A stretch of 64,000 bases of DNA from Dactylonectria macrodidyma (GCA_020744425.1 JAGMUV010000003.1:62001-126000); one strand, 5' to 3'; positions 21,612-32,734 are shown, numbered from the stretch's first letter. Numbers and translations are program-made. The notes: generated from the sequence alone by a model not told the origin.

Positions 21612-24511
21612 ATGGAAGTCATCAGCTGTGGCGTTCATGGCTTCGGTGAAGTCATCGGCATCGATGTTGATCAGATTCGGGTCTTCTGGAAGCTCGAGTT
21701 CATCGACGAGCATGCCGTCCAGGTGGCATATCGGCTGGTCGTGTCGGAGAGCAAGGATATTGACAGGCTAGGCCAGGGAGGAATCTGTTTCGACTCCGAC
21801 CGTATGGAAAGCCGCGAGCAGCGCAATATCCTCTGCAATCCTCGGCACGGCTTCAAGTCCACTACGTTCTATTACTGGACCGTGACAGTCTGGGACCAAC
21901 TTGGGAATGAAGCCACCAGTTCAGTCAACGAGTTGTATACGTCGTACCCTCGTTCATCTAAGCTCCTACCACCGTACAGTATGAACCAGACCTATGTAAG
22001 CGCCGGATGCTCCAAGGTATCGACGTTCAGTGAGCTGACTACACGACTGCCACAGATGCCGCACTCGAGCCTCATCTTTCGCACGTGGTTTGAGGACGAG
22101 GCAAACCGCTGGAAGGCTGTATGGATCGGTAATGGAGGTGATAAGCCTATATACCTCCGGAAATCCCTCACATTCCAGCATAAACCTCTGCGAGTCATTG
22201 TACTTGCCTCAGGTTTGGGCCATTTCAACCTTTCCATCAATGGCACGCCAGCCTCGTCACACGTACTGGACCCGGGGTGGACCAACTATCACAAAACAGT
22301 GCAATTTGTTGGTTACGACGTGACAGATCATATCTCTGATGGGGAAAACGTTATTGGCGCTCACGTTGGCAATGGTTTCTATGCTGGGGACCAAGGAGAT
22401 CGCTTCTTCTGGCCCATGTATGAAGACAATACGTATGTACGTTACGGAAACGAACTGTGCTTCTTCGCCGAAATCCACGCATACTTCGAGGATGGCACAC
22501 ACGATTGCATCATTTCCGATCCAACCTGGAAGGTCCGCAAGAGCGCCACGACACTCGCCAATATCTACGCGTCCGAAGACCATGACCGGCGGGCGTACCC
22601 AGTTGGCTGGGACGAGCCAGGCTTCGACGATGCAGACTGGCAGCTTGCTAAGCCACTCACAGGGCCTAGAGGCAAGTTGCGTTTTCAGAGCCAACACCCT
22701 GTCATCTTGCACAACACATTTGTGCCTGTCAGTCAAACCACGGTCAAGCCAGGAGTCATTATGTATGACCTCGGCCAGAATGCGTCGATCATGGTACGAG
22801 TTGTGGCTAGCGGCTTCGCTGGGGCTGAGTACCGCGTTAGGTATTCCGAAACGATCAGTGAAGAAGGGTTGGTGCTCATGCCAGACCCTTTGTTCAAGGA
22901 ATTTGAAACTGGGGTCTACTCAAAGATCACGCTTTTAGGCCAAGGAGAGCAAGAAGTTTGGACGCCTGACTTCAGCTTCACGAGTGCCCGGTACATTCAA
23001 ATTGAAGGTGTCTCTCTCGACGGCACTGACGGCCTTCCCATCATTCACTCGCTTACCGCCCGCCACGTCTCATCTGGTGCCCCGCAGCTCGGCTTTGTGA
23101 AAACGGACAAGGACGACGTCAACGCACTCATAAACGCTTGCTACTGGACCTTCAGCTCTAACATCTTTAGCTACCACACCGACTGCCCGCAAATCGAAAA
23201 GTTTGGATGGCTGGAGGTCTCGTCCCTACTATTTCCGGCCACGCAGTATGTGCGTGATATGGAGGCTGTCTACTCCAAGATTCTGGATGACATTATTGAT
23301 ACCCAAGAATCTTCCGGTCTTGTGCCCACAATGGCACCCTTAGTCCGATACATGTATGTCCTGCCAACGGGGAGCCTGTTCTCTCTTATGCGCCTCGCTC
23401 TGCATAACTACTAACATGGCTTGATAGGTGCGGCCCTATGCATGACACCATAACCTGGGGCGGTGCCGTGTGCTTGCTCCCAGAGCTGATCAAGCACTAC
23501 TATGGTAGCACTGGTGTCTTCGAAAGGATATACCGACCATGCGTACAGTATATGGAATACATGGAAGGCAAAGAGCGACTGGGTGGACTCATCGAACATG
23601 GACTTGGAGATTGGGGCTACAGCATTGCCTTTGGAAACCACCAAGCAAACATTGAAACAGCCATATACTACAAGTGCCTGCGCAACGTGGCCATGATGGC
23701 CAAGGAACTAGGATTTACCAGTGATGAGGCGAGATTCACCTCCTGGGCTGAGCGGATATACATGGTCTACAATCGCGAGCTCCTCGTCTCTGACAAGACG
23801 ATGTTCCCTTACGTCTTCTATACTTCTCGCGATAGTCCGGGCACGCGGGACCGCACGATGGTAGCACAGGCAGTTGCCTTGCAACACGGCCTAGTCCCGC
23901 CGCAGTACCGCGCAGATATTGTCCAGGCTTTTGTCGCCGCTGCGGAGGATTCTGGCCATGTGATGCGCGCAGGCGAAATTGGCCTTAAGTACCTCTGGAA
24001 CACGCTGGCGGAGCAAGACGTCGACCGCCCCGACATCGTGCTCAACATGATGCGACAAGAGGAACACCCCTCGTACATGCGCTTCCTACGGCGCGGGGAG
24101 ACGAGCCTGCTGGAATTCTGGCAGGACAACTGCCGATCAAAGTGCCATGACATGCTCGGCACGATATATGAATGGTTCTACGACTACGCCCTCGGTGTCA
24201 AGCCATTGACGGACTCGTATCGCACGTGGAGGCTAAGGCCCTGCTTTAAAGCCGAGTTTGACTACGTTGAAGGGACGGTCGAGTCGCCTTACGGCTTGAT
24301 ATCGGTTCGGTTCGACCGCAGATGGAGACAGGATGCGACGAAGGCCGTCGTGGATGTCAGCGTGCCGACTGGGACCATGTGCGAGCTCATTCTTCCCAGC
24401 GAGACCAGCGTAGTGGAGGTTCAGAGGGAGCCAGTAAAGGAGACCCAAACCTTTGAGGGAAAGAGATTGAAGCTGCTCCAGGGCCGTTATAGATTAGAGA
24501 TTACTGCTTAG
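21612..24511 (+). CDS. Alpha-L-rhamnosidase, glycoside hydrolase family 78
   Basis: Hydrolyses terminal alpha-L-rhamnose from rhamnogalacturonan side structures or plant glycosides. Two exons (21612-23353 and 23428-24511) with a 74-base intron (GTATGT...CTAAC...ATAG) give 941 residues, the usual size for GH78. The N-terminal third holds the immunoglobulin-like and carbohydrate-binding beta domains (WKAVWIGNGGDKPIYLRKS near residue 170). The (alpha/alpha)6 catalytic domain contains TDCPQIEKFGW (residues 523-533, acidic residues D524 and E529) and GLGDWG (639-644, D642). A C-terminal beta domain ends the protein. No signal peptide is apparent, so it may be intracellular or leave by an unconventional route. 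I chose the ATG in ACCATGG at 21612 because the conserved start (MEVISCGVHGFGEVIGIDV) begins there; an extension from 21462 is possible. The sugar transporter follows on the same strand, about 800 bases downstream. Confidence 0.93.
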
Positions 24512-25305
24512 ACCGTGGACGCAGGCTCATTCCTAGTCCGTATTAAATTGAATATTGTCTTCTACACCCCTATTTTCACAAACTTCAACAAAAGAAGCAG
24601 ACTACGTTTCGGTGCGCATGGAATGACCGTTCCCAGCAATCCTATATCGAATGCCCGTATACTGTTATGCATTCGATGGTTCACGTGTTTATTTGGAGGC
24701 CATGGCTGACCCGTTCGCTTTGGCACTCAATAGTGTCGGCATTCAATAGTCCGAGGGCATGTTGCCGGTGTCTCGAAGTGGACAGTCAACAAATCACGGC
24801 GCATTTATCACCTTGCCTCACTCGATGTTTCGTCGGTAACCCACCCGAGAACCCACGCAACAATGTAGTGGCGGTATAACTTAGATGATACATTGTCTGG
24901 GTGGCGACATGGTTTGGCGACTAGCACCGGCTTTCAACTCCATTCATTGGCCACACTTACCGGCCGGTTTTTGATCTGGTTGGTTCCTCAGACCCGCTCT
25001 AAGAACCCTCCAGAGCTACTCCATCTCGCTAGCCTGACTTGCAGGAAAGACGGGGATCGGACCATGGGATGGCAACGAGCTTTTACGAGTACACGCGGTC
25101 ATCATTCGGACTAGATGCTGCCGAACTCATCAGAGCAGATGAACTTCTCCGCATTGCCCTCCGCATTGCGCCAAGAGACAAACCTGGGGTAGTGCTATAA
25201 AAGCCTCCAGACCTTCCTTGGCTTGGGACCCATATCCATCCCCGACTGCTCTTTTACTCGCATGCCCAGATCTTACACTTTGGCCTTGCTTGACTGATAG
25301 TAGCT
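24512..25305. other. Intergenic region between rhamnosidase and sugar transporter
   Basis: It contains the 3' end of the rhamnosidase transcript and the promoter of the transporter. Short frames at 24667-25114 carry no recognisable product. Confidence 0.5.
25184..25203 (+). promoter_or_regulatory. Putative core promoter of the sugar transporter: CreA-like site plus TATA box
   Basis: TATAAAAG at 25196-25203 lies 103 bases before the start codon. CTGGGG at 25184-25189 fits the CreA consensus SYGGRG. The arrangement mirrors that of the pectate lyase promoter. Regulation by glucose is inference. Confidence 0.5.
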
Positions 25306-26971
25306 ATGCCTAGCGGCGACACCATCACAATAGCCTCCGCGGCCTTTCTGGCCGTGGGAGGTTTTCTCTTCGGCTACGATTCAGGCATCATCAGCTCTAC
25401 CATTGCGCTCCCTCACTTCAAGGAGTACTTTGACGATCCTAGTGATGACACTGCCGGAGGAATTGTCAGTTCTTTCCAGGGTGGCGCTGTCCTCGGAACC
25501 ATGATCAATATGGTCAGTCTTCCCATGTCCCCCGGGGACTTGGTCCGCGTTTTTGTTACTAAGTGTGACTAACCCGCGGCTTGCGTTTAACAGGCCATTG
25601 CCGATAAACTCGGTCGCAAGATGACCATCTTCTCTGGATCCGTCGTCTCGCTCCTTGGCACGGCTCTACAGACCGGATCCACGACCATGGCCATGCTCAT
25701 TGTGGGCCGCTTCATTGGCGGTGTTGCAGTCGGTATGCTGACCAGCACGATCCCAATGTACGCTTCAGAGATTTCTATGCCCAAATGGAGAGGCGCCCTC
25801 TCCGGTTTACTCCAGTGGTTCCTCAGCTGGGGCTTCTTGGTGGCACAGTGGCTTGGCTACGGCTGCTCCTTTTCTAAGACGGCTTTCTCCTGTGAGTCCC
25901 TCGAGCCCAGTTGATGAGGCAATCACAGCATCTCGTTAACACTACTACTCCCAGGGCGATTTCCTCTTGCATTCCAGTGTGTCCCTGCCATCATCCTCGC
26001 CGTCGGTGTTTTGTTCTTGCTGGAGTCGCCACGTTGGCTCATGGAGAAGGACAGACACGAAGAGGCGCGTGCCGTCCTCGAGAAGCTACGGAACGGCGAG
26101 AATGCCTCGCGGATCGACCTGGAGTTCATAGAGATTCGAGACGTTATCGCTGCCGACCGTGAGATTGGCAAGGTGACTACCATGTCAATCCTTACAAAGC
26201 CTTCGTGGAGAAAACGACTTTTGCTCGGATGCGGAATTCAGGCGTTTGGGCCACTCTCTGGCATCAACGTCATCAACTAGTACGTGGCCATGGGTGTCTC
26301 TGATTGCGTCAAACACTTGCTAACAAAGATGAATTAGTTATGGGCCTCGCATCTATGAAATTTTGGGCATTGACACACAAACCTCCTTGATGATCGTCGG
26401 CATCAGCGGCGCCCTTTCGATTGTGTACTGCACTATTGGCCTCTGGATGCTTGACAAGACCGGTCGAGTCAAGCCGCTCATGGTCTCGGCTCTCGGACTC
26501 GCCGCCGCGCTGCTTGTCAACGCGGTCCAGGGACAGTACCTTAACCCGGACAATACTAATCAGTTGCGTTCTATGGTTGCCATGAACTTCGTCTTCAGCC
26601 TATTTTACACGCCTCTCGGCATTATCTCCTGGGTTTATCCGGCTGAGATCTTCCCCGTCGAGGTGCGCGCGCTGGGCAACGCTATCACCACATTCACCAA
26701 CTGGGTCGTAAACCTCGTTTTTGCGCAGTTCTCACCAAGCGCACTTACCAAGATTGAGTTTCGCTACTTTTACGTCTTTTTCGTCTTCAACCTCATCGCC
26801 TTCCTCTGCTACTGGTTCTTTTACCCTGAAACCAAGGGCCGTACCTTGGAGCAAATGGATGTTCTTTTCGGTGATCAGCTGGTCCCCCATGCATTGGACG
26901 ACCCTCAGGGTGCTATGGCGATGCAGAAAGAGGCTACTTCGTCGGCTCACGTTGAAGACCACAAGGTTTAG
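25306..26971 (+). CDS. MFS sugar transporter
   Basis: Plasma-membrane proton-coupled sugar importer of the hexose-transporter family. Four exons (25306-25512, 25594-25891, 25955-26279, 26338-26971) give 487 residues with twelve predicted helices. Family signatures: GGFLFGYDSGIISS near residue 18, DKLGRK near 72-77, GRFIGGVAVGMLTSTIPMY near 100, ESPRWLMEKDRHEEA near 200, and PETKGRTLEQMD near 455. Introns are 81, 63 and 58 bases. Substrate cannot be read from sequence. Because the gene follows an alpha-L-rhamnosidase on the same strand and lies near a pectate lyase and a Zn2Cys6 regulator, L-rhamnose (or galacturonate) is the leading guess. A TATA box and CreA-like site lie just upstream. Confidence 0.93.
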
Positions 26972-27721
26972 CTTTGGTTAGCCCTAATTGAACGACAAGG
27001 ATAAGGTGGGAGCTATTCTGACACAAGTTTCTGTCACACCTTCGGATATAGTGAACCGTTGATAGACGTAACACTTGCTCTCTCTTCTTTCAGGTATTCT
27101 GCTATTTATATCTAGCTAAGCTCTAAGTCCGTCATGCATTAGGCAGAAACTATCGTCTTTTCTTCTATCAGTATGGTCTTTGCGGCCCTCATTCAGCTAA
27201 AATCGAAAGCTTCTTTCAGGTCTCAATGTACTTTTTCTATCATATACGACATTAGGCTGTATTTGTCCTCGGGGTCGTATCCTCTTGATATACAAAGCAC
27301 TTACTATCCAGTCTCTAAACAAGTACATAGTAAACTATTAATGAATGATATTGGACATCAAGAAGAGAAGGAGAGGGAGAGGGGGCTTTCCATTCTGCAC
27401 GTGAGCTAGGAGCAGTGAGTTTATAGAACACAGCCGCGCCTGGGAGTGGGACTTGACTGGAGGGACAGGTTAACATGCCCCACGCTACCAGCAAGGATAA
27501 ATCAACCTTGCGTAATCGTTGCGAGACTCGGTGCATCACAAAACTGTCACAGGGCGTGCTATAATCCCTTGAGAAGCTTTGAAAGAAATTACACTATCCC
27601 TCCCAGTATCCTTCGTACAACCCCGTAGTTCCTCCGAATGTATCATTGATACATCCTTTATCTTAGGCTTTGGTATTAGGATCATCATACTATTATTCTT
27701 ACTGTTCGGTTTTTTTACTGT
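26972..27721. other. Convergent 3' region between transporter and regulator
   Basis: No gene seen. It includes a purine-rich run at 27358-27387 (GA repeats) and AT-rich stretches around 27640-27720. It presumably holds the 3' ends of both transcripts. Confidence 0.45.
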
Positions 27722-29484
27722 TTAACCCTTGATCCTCCCCTCCCACTGTGTACTATCAAGTGTACCTACATCTTGTATGTCCATCATCATCGATTGGGTG
27801 ATGCGGCTTCTTTCAAGGTGGGCGTTCTCGGGTATGTGGTTTATGTCGGAATCGGGCCACAGGTCGTCCACCTTGTCCTCAAGTGCCAAAGCATGTGCAA
27901 TGAGGAACTTAACCATCCACTTGTCAAAACGATGCGTGTTCCTGCTGAGAGACCTTATGCAGTTCTTCTGAAACACTACCAGCCGATTAATCTGTGGCAT
28001 AGTTAGCAGTGAATGCAGCATATAGCCTAAGCTTAACTCCATACCATCAACTCCACGCTCGGCCAGTAACTCCGTAGCTGTACCAGTGACTCAAGGTTCG
28101 ATTCAAGGCGACGCCTAGAGTCTTCGAGCTCGTGAGCCTCTCCAAATAGGTACGTGTGAAGCAACACTGATGAAGATACAATCGTGACATGTCCCACGAT
28201 GTTGTACAGTGCCTCGGCCCCTGGTACCTCCCGCGAGGCCTTCAGAACATCGCAGATGATCGCCGCACGGGCTTTGCAGCGATCCGCATATTTTTTCCCG
28301 TTTCTCGTAGAGGGTCGACGTTGATCAAGATACTGATAGAACAGCAGCGTATAGTAGTGGTGGTAGCCTAGATGAAGGGCGATGAAGACACTGCCGATGC
28401 CACGATTCACAAACACTGCCAGGTTTTCCAACGAAAACGCCAGCCCTGGACTGAGCGTCTGCTCTAAAGCATCAAGTTCTGCCTCCAGTTGTCTAACTGA
28501 CTCGTCCATCAGAGCTTCGTCCCACTCAGCTGTCTCGGCGAGTTGCTGGTGGAGATGCTGTATCTTGTTGTATATCTCGACGAGCCTGACCATATATGCC
28601 CATAGCCCTGGGCTCCATTCTGAATCGGCAACATCTGGATCTCCTGGCTTCATCATGGAGAAAATAGACTCGTCCATTGGTACTCGGGGCTGCTTGGGTT
28701 GCCACGCAAACTGTCGCGACAAGTTTGAGCCACCGCTGGCCCATGTGTCGATTATGAAGCATGACCAGAATATCCGCCGTTTTGTCTCGCGCGTGATTCC
28801 ATCATCTTCCTCATTACACACTCCGAGATTGAGTATCTGAGCCATGCGGATAGCGAGCACTATGAGAGGTGGTTAGCGAGGACTTTGTTGAGTTCGCTTC
28901 TTGGTCCCATCTGTGGAGAAATGTACCAAAGTATAACGATTCAGCATCTGCGTTACAATCACCAAAGCAGTTATTGCCGACCAGGATACACGCCTGTATG
29001 TTCTCGACGCAGGGGTGCTCGAGATCGTCCTTCAACGCTGCCCTACCTTGGGCGGCATACATAGGGCCTCGGGACCGTATGTCGGGCTTTGTGGCAAACC
29101 TAAACGTTTGTCAATCCTGGTTAACCAAACATCATGAATCGACGGTGGCGGCGCTGGCGTATACCGTGCTGACATGCCCATCATGCTCAGAAGAACCGGC
29201 TGGGAGACCGTTCCCGCGGCGACGCTCGCCTGGAAGGTGGGCTTGTGAAAGAGGCTATGAGGCTGGTCATGGATGAATTGAAAGTAAAGATCAACTAGGT
29301 AGATGCTTTCTTCGCTGGATCGAGTTGAGAGCACCGAGGGTAGAGACTCGGACACGTGGAAGTTATCAACGGCGGCCGAGCAGGGCAGATTTCGCTGCGT
29401 GCATTGAGAGCACGCCGAGCCCCCTCTCCGATCGCATCTTCGCTTGCCGCTTCTGCACTGCAAGCATGCCTTCGCGGGTCGCAT
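27722..29484 (-). CDS. Zn2Cys6 transcription factor next to the rhamnose/pectin genes
   Basis: Nuclear regulator of 525 residues in four exons (29484-29165, 29099-28927, 28859-28045, 27991-27722). The zinc cluster is at the very N-terminus, with cysteines 7, 10, 17, 25, 28 and 35. The middle region matches the Fungal_trans (PF04082-type) domain: SEESIYLVDLYFQFIHDQPH, the GMSAR motif restored by splicing the first intron, then LAIRMAQILNLGV and ETKRRIFWSCFIIDTWASGG, the family's core. Introns are 65, 67 and 53 bases with good branch sites. It is convergent with the sugar transporter. By position it is the best candidate for local control of the rhamnosidase and transporter. It is much shorter than the known Aspergillus rhamnose regulator RhaR (as I recall it), so I do not call it an orthologue. 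Confidence 0.88.
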
Positions 29485-30326
29485 AATGTTGCGAATAGAG
29501 ACTGGAATAGGTCATCGACTCCGTTGGTCGCTAATTGGATCCATCAAGATCGTTGGAAAATAACTCATAGCGTGAAGTGGTACTTAATTTAGCCTAGCGC
29601 TTGTTTAGCAATGGCGGTTGTAGCCTTACGTAGCCGACTGCAAAACTCTAGAGGATAGAACTAACCATACCCTTTTGCTTGTGAAGATCGCAAATATTGT
29701 CCATTGTCATTCAGAAGTAGGAACTGCCTGCACATTATTCAGTTGAAAAACGCTCTAGACTACAAAGCAGGGCAGCATCTTCGGGGCGTGAGTATAGTCT
29801 CCGCCTAACCGCATGTCATACAGTATATTGAGCAACCTCTTATCATTTTCGGCCATACTCGAACCACCCGTTTTTTTTTACTGTAACCAGGCCCGCCAGT
29901 GATAGAGGCTGAATCATTCCCGTGTCAGGGCAAGGTGAGTAGAACTCGGTATTTGTTGGCAGGAAGCCAGGCGCGGAGGTTCGAAGGCTACCACTGTCCG
30001 CTTATGTCAGTTATCTATGGAGGGAACCGTGGGACTGTCCGTGTCGGTCGAAAATTGGGAGAAGGGCAAGTATAATGAGAACCGGCTTTGTTCATCAAAT
30101 CGGAAGCAAGACTTCAACAAGATGTTCATGCTACTCCTGACATATGACTTCAGACAACTTCACTACCTCGTAAAGTGAGAGCCTGGTCTGAGCTATTCCG
30201 CTTCGTCAAAGGGCTCGTCTAGGGTGAGTTCTCCAGGTCAGACGAGGGCGCCTCTAACGAGAAGTTGCTCATCGACGAGAAGAGTTAGCACGGCTTCTGC
30301 GTGTTCGAAGTCTCCATAACGGCTGT
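29485..30326. other. Upstream region of the regulator; no gene seen
   Basis: No frame of note. A T8 run at about 29871-29879 and otherwise mixed sequence. The part near 29485 is the regulator's promoter. Confidence 0.4.
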
Positions 30327-30701
30327 TTAGGGCGCCTTCGACCACCTAGGACACGATATCCACGACCATATACCAACGCAGGAGCAAAACGCGGGAGATA
30401 GTCTCGGTAATGAAAACCTGGAGAATCTTGGGTCGGGCCCGGCTAATGAACTCAAACGATTTAGTATCCACGAAAGTGCTATTTTTCCATCTACAATGCC
30501 AAGATAACCCACATGGCAGCGCTTACGCACAGATGCAGTGGTCAAGGGTTCCGTAGACAGGACATCGATCATACTGAGCGTAGGGTCCGCCAGCTTACCG
30601 AATACGTAGTCAGCACCGGTATTCATAACCCAACCAGCAGCTTCCTCCCAGCTCGGCCAGTCAGTTACTAGATGGTTTGTCAACAAGACGAAACTCCCCA
30701 C
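30327..30701 (-). CDS. Hypothetical open frame, 124 codons, unrecognised
   Basis: Open from ATG 30701; begins MGSFVLLTNHLVTDWPSWEE and includes NTGADYVFGKLADPTLSM. The frame remains open slightly upstream (LRFLIIV), and a second minus frame (30716-30916) precedes it in another phase. No family is recognised. The C-terminal part is cysteine/proline/serine-rich and less protein-like. It could be a relic exon or a spurious frame. Confidence 0.2.
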   Translation of the reverse strand: MGSFVLLTNHLVTDWPSWEEAAGWVMNTGADYVFGKLADPTLSMIDVLSTEPLTTASVRKRCHVGYLGIVDGKIALSWILNRLSSLAGPDPRFSRFSLPRLSPAFCSCVGIWSWISCPRWSKAP

Positions 30702-30911
30702 AATGATTAGAAACCTCAGGTGGTGAAGGCTTCAAAACCAACGGAGCAGCGCCAAAGTAACAACCCAGACGACACACTAGGAACCAGAACACAAAACCGC
30801 CCGTAGGTTTTTATCAACCATCTAGTCAACCAATCCTGAAATACGGACAGGCACGGTGCCCTACTTCGGCATTCCAGTTGGAATACCAAAAGGGGAAGCC
30901 TATCTTCCATA

Positions 30912-30974
30912 GGCAATTGCTACACCGGCATGAAGAATGGCTACACAGGCATGACTCTTACACAGGCATGACTT
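30912..30974 (+). repeat. Left terminal inverted repeat of the 1.1-kb element
   Basis: 63 bases identical in inverse orientation to 31971-32033; similarity continues about 17 bases inward with a small gap. It contains three TACAC(A/C)GGCATGA words, starting about 10, 31 and 49 bases from the end. Confidence 0.9.
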
Positions 30975-31424
30975 TTTATAGCCTCCGATTGGTCCAACCC
31001 TTTTTGTTAGTGCATTTAGATTCTGCCAACAGCTCCCGTTGTACCTCGAGCTTAGCTTCCACAATCGCGACCATCGACGAGTCGCAAGGAAGCTCTTTAC
31101 CAGCTAGCTACTATACCAATACCTCTTTCTCGCATGTCAAGCCTACTTAGAATGATTGTCCGCGAAAGATACGATATTTGTTAAGGTCACTGGGCTGCAG
31201 GCGTGGTGTTTTGGACCCCTTGCTGAGACCAACACTCAAACACAGGCTGTGTCAGGCATTGCCAACAGCCTCATCTTCAAGGCATCTGCACCACAAAGCT
31301 AGTCGTTGTTTTGTACTGAAATTGGTCACCTCTTTCCTTCTTTCATAGTTAAATCGAGTGCTCTTTTAACCATCTTCTAATCCGTCTGTACGACAGTCTT
31401 CCTATCGCGATCAAGGCCGTCATT

Positions 31425-31871
31425 ATGTCCCAGCCCGACTCCCGATCTAGCTCAGTAAGCAACCAACGACGACGCAGCTTTCAATCACGTCCTCGAAAAC
31501 GACAACGGCAGTACCAATCCGACAGTTCAAGGCCACCTTCGTCTAACAGCACAGGGACCAGCATTGGCCGACACTATGGCGTCGGAGATGACGACGCCCT
31601 CTATAATCTTTTCGCCTCATACCCAGAGACTTTCACCACAGCTCCACGGCCTCATGGATCGCGTGGGCTAAACGAGCCACCATGGGAGCTGCGATTCGAT
31701 CAAGAGATTCAGCTATCTAATGATTTCACAACCCGAGGAACACGGTCGCAACGAGTAAGAATGCCTATACCAGGCCCTGAAATCGGCCAACTACCTTCCT
31801 CCTCTCCACAGCAATCTGCACAACAGCAATCCTCTCCAACAAAGCCGCAGTTTCAGTCCGCCTTGTTTTGA
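31425..31871 (+). CDS. 148-residue low-complexity protein inside the 1.1-kb element
   Basis: The frame starts MSQPDSRSSSVSNQRRRSFQ and is rich in Ser, Arg, Gln and Pro. It has a basic segment RPRKRQRQYQ (nuclear-localisation-like), a more ordered centre (DDALYNLFASYPETF, then PPWELRFDQEIQLS) and a Gln/Ser-rich tail. The region upstream resembles a fungal promoter/leader. It has no transposase catalytic motif. It may be the N-terminal remnant of the element's original transposase left after an internal deletion, or a captured host exon. The clean frame suggests recent origin or use. Function unknown. Confidence 0.45.
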   Translation: MSQPDSRSSSVSNQRRRSFQSRPRKRQRQYQSDSSRPPSSNSTGTSIGRHYGVGDDDALYNLFASYPETFTTAPRPHGSRGLNEPPWELRFDQEIQLSNDFTTRGTRSQRVRMPIPGPEIGQLPSSSPQQSAQQQSSPTKPQFQSALF

Positions 31872-31970
31872 TGTACGCCGAAGACGCGTTGTTAAGAGAG
31901 CTAGCTTCACCGCCTTTGCGCGGATGTACCTGTGGGTCAAAGGAAATAAAGAGCGAATCAGAGGCTATAG

Positions 31971-32033
31971 AAGTCATGCCTGTGTAAGAGTCATGCCTGT
32001 GTAGCCATTCTTCATGCCGGTGTAGCAATTGCC
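31971..32033 (-). repeat. Right terminal inverted repeat of the 1.1-kb element
   Basis: Exact inverse of the left arm over 63 bases, followed directly by the target duplication CTTCCATA. Confidence 0.9.
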
Positions 32034-32515
32034 CTTCCATATTGAATTTGCTATGTTGCTCTGCGCTTAAGTCACACCAGAGTCTAAGTTACTACCCCAA
32101 ACTTCATATACTTCCGAAAGGCATGTTTCTATTAGCCCTATTTTTTACTATGCCATTAATTAGCCTTAAGCTTGTCCTGATACTCATACTAATACATGAA
32201 ACGTAGTCTAAGCATAAATTTCGCAACACCACACCCCTGAGCGTTTGTACAAAGCCGCAAAGGCACAAAGTCTGCGCCTTCCTCTTCAATCGTCATACAA
32301 CCACTGGAGGATCCGGTCCACGCTTGACCGTTGCCAGCCGATTGTGATATTGCCGAAAACAGACCGAAGCAGACCAAAGGAGTCTAATGTATGCGCGCAA
32401 CAGACAAGTGTGGGGCGCCAAATCCCTAAATGAACTGAGTCTGCTACTTTAAACATAAACAACTGCCATACTTGGAAACAAGATCGAGTCATTTTGGGCC
32501 GACGGAAGGCGCTAA
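32034..32515. other. Right flank of the 1.1-kb element; no gene seen
   Basis: It starts with the target duplication CTTCCATA. If the element is removed, a plus frame reads through the joined site for several tens of codons, without a recognisable product. The interval up to 32515 may contain decayed parts of the subtilase whose tail follows. Confidence 0.35.
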
Positions 32516-32734
32516 TTTTCTGGAACGTCGTTTGCAGCACCAGTAGTGGCTGCTATCGCGACTAACGTTTTATACTTTCCTCAATGGCATCTCACTAAAG
32601 ATGAGGCGAATTCATTCATGAGGTACGGTGCCGAGAAGATTCTCTTCCGCAATTACATGACAGACATTGGCGAGAGCAATGAAGTGTATTGTTATGTCAA
32701 ACCTTGGAGAGAGAACCTATGGGACGGCAAATGA
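32516..32734 (+). pseudogene. 3' fragment of a subtilase (S8 serine protease)
   Basis: The frame opens after a TAA with FSGTSFAAPVVAAIATNVLY, which contains the catalytic-serine signature GTSFAAP of subtilisin-like proteases. About 45 further residues follow (FPQWHLTKDEANSFMRYG) to a TGA at 32734. The Asp and His motifs are not found upstream within the preceding kilobase once the 1.1-kb element is set aside. Only the end of the catalytic domain survives. It is most likely a decayed gene, though distant exons cannot be excluded. Confidence 0.6.

Larger units (their letters stand above)
30912..32033 (+). mobile_element. 1.1-kb DNA transposon-like element with long inverted repeats and 8-bp target duplication
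   Basis: The element begins GGCAATTGCTACACCGGCAT and ends with its exact inverse. The inverted repeats are identical for 63 bases and similar for about 80. Identical 8-bp duplications CTTCCATA flank it (30904-30911 and 32034-32041). Each arm contains three copies of TACAC(A/C)GGCATGA, likely transposase-binding sites. The size and near-perfect repeats point to recent movement by a transposase supplied elsewhere. The 8-bp duplication suggests the hAT (or P-type) class, but the termini differ from the hAT element at the left end of the window. It carries one 148-codon frame on the plus strand. I recognise no known family by name. Confidence 0.85.

Noticed and set aside
21402..22736. Several minus-strand frames over the rhamnosidase
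   Set aside because: They mirror the GH78 coding strand and vanish once the GH78 motifs are recognised.
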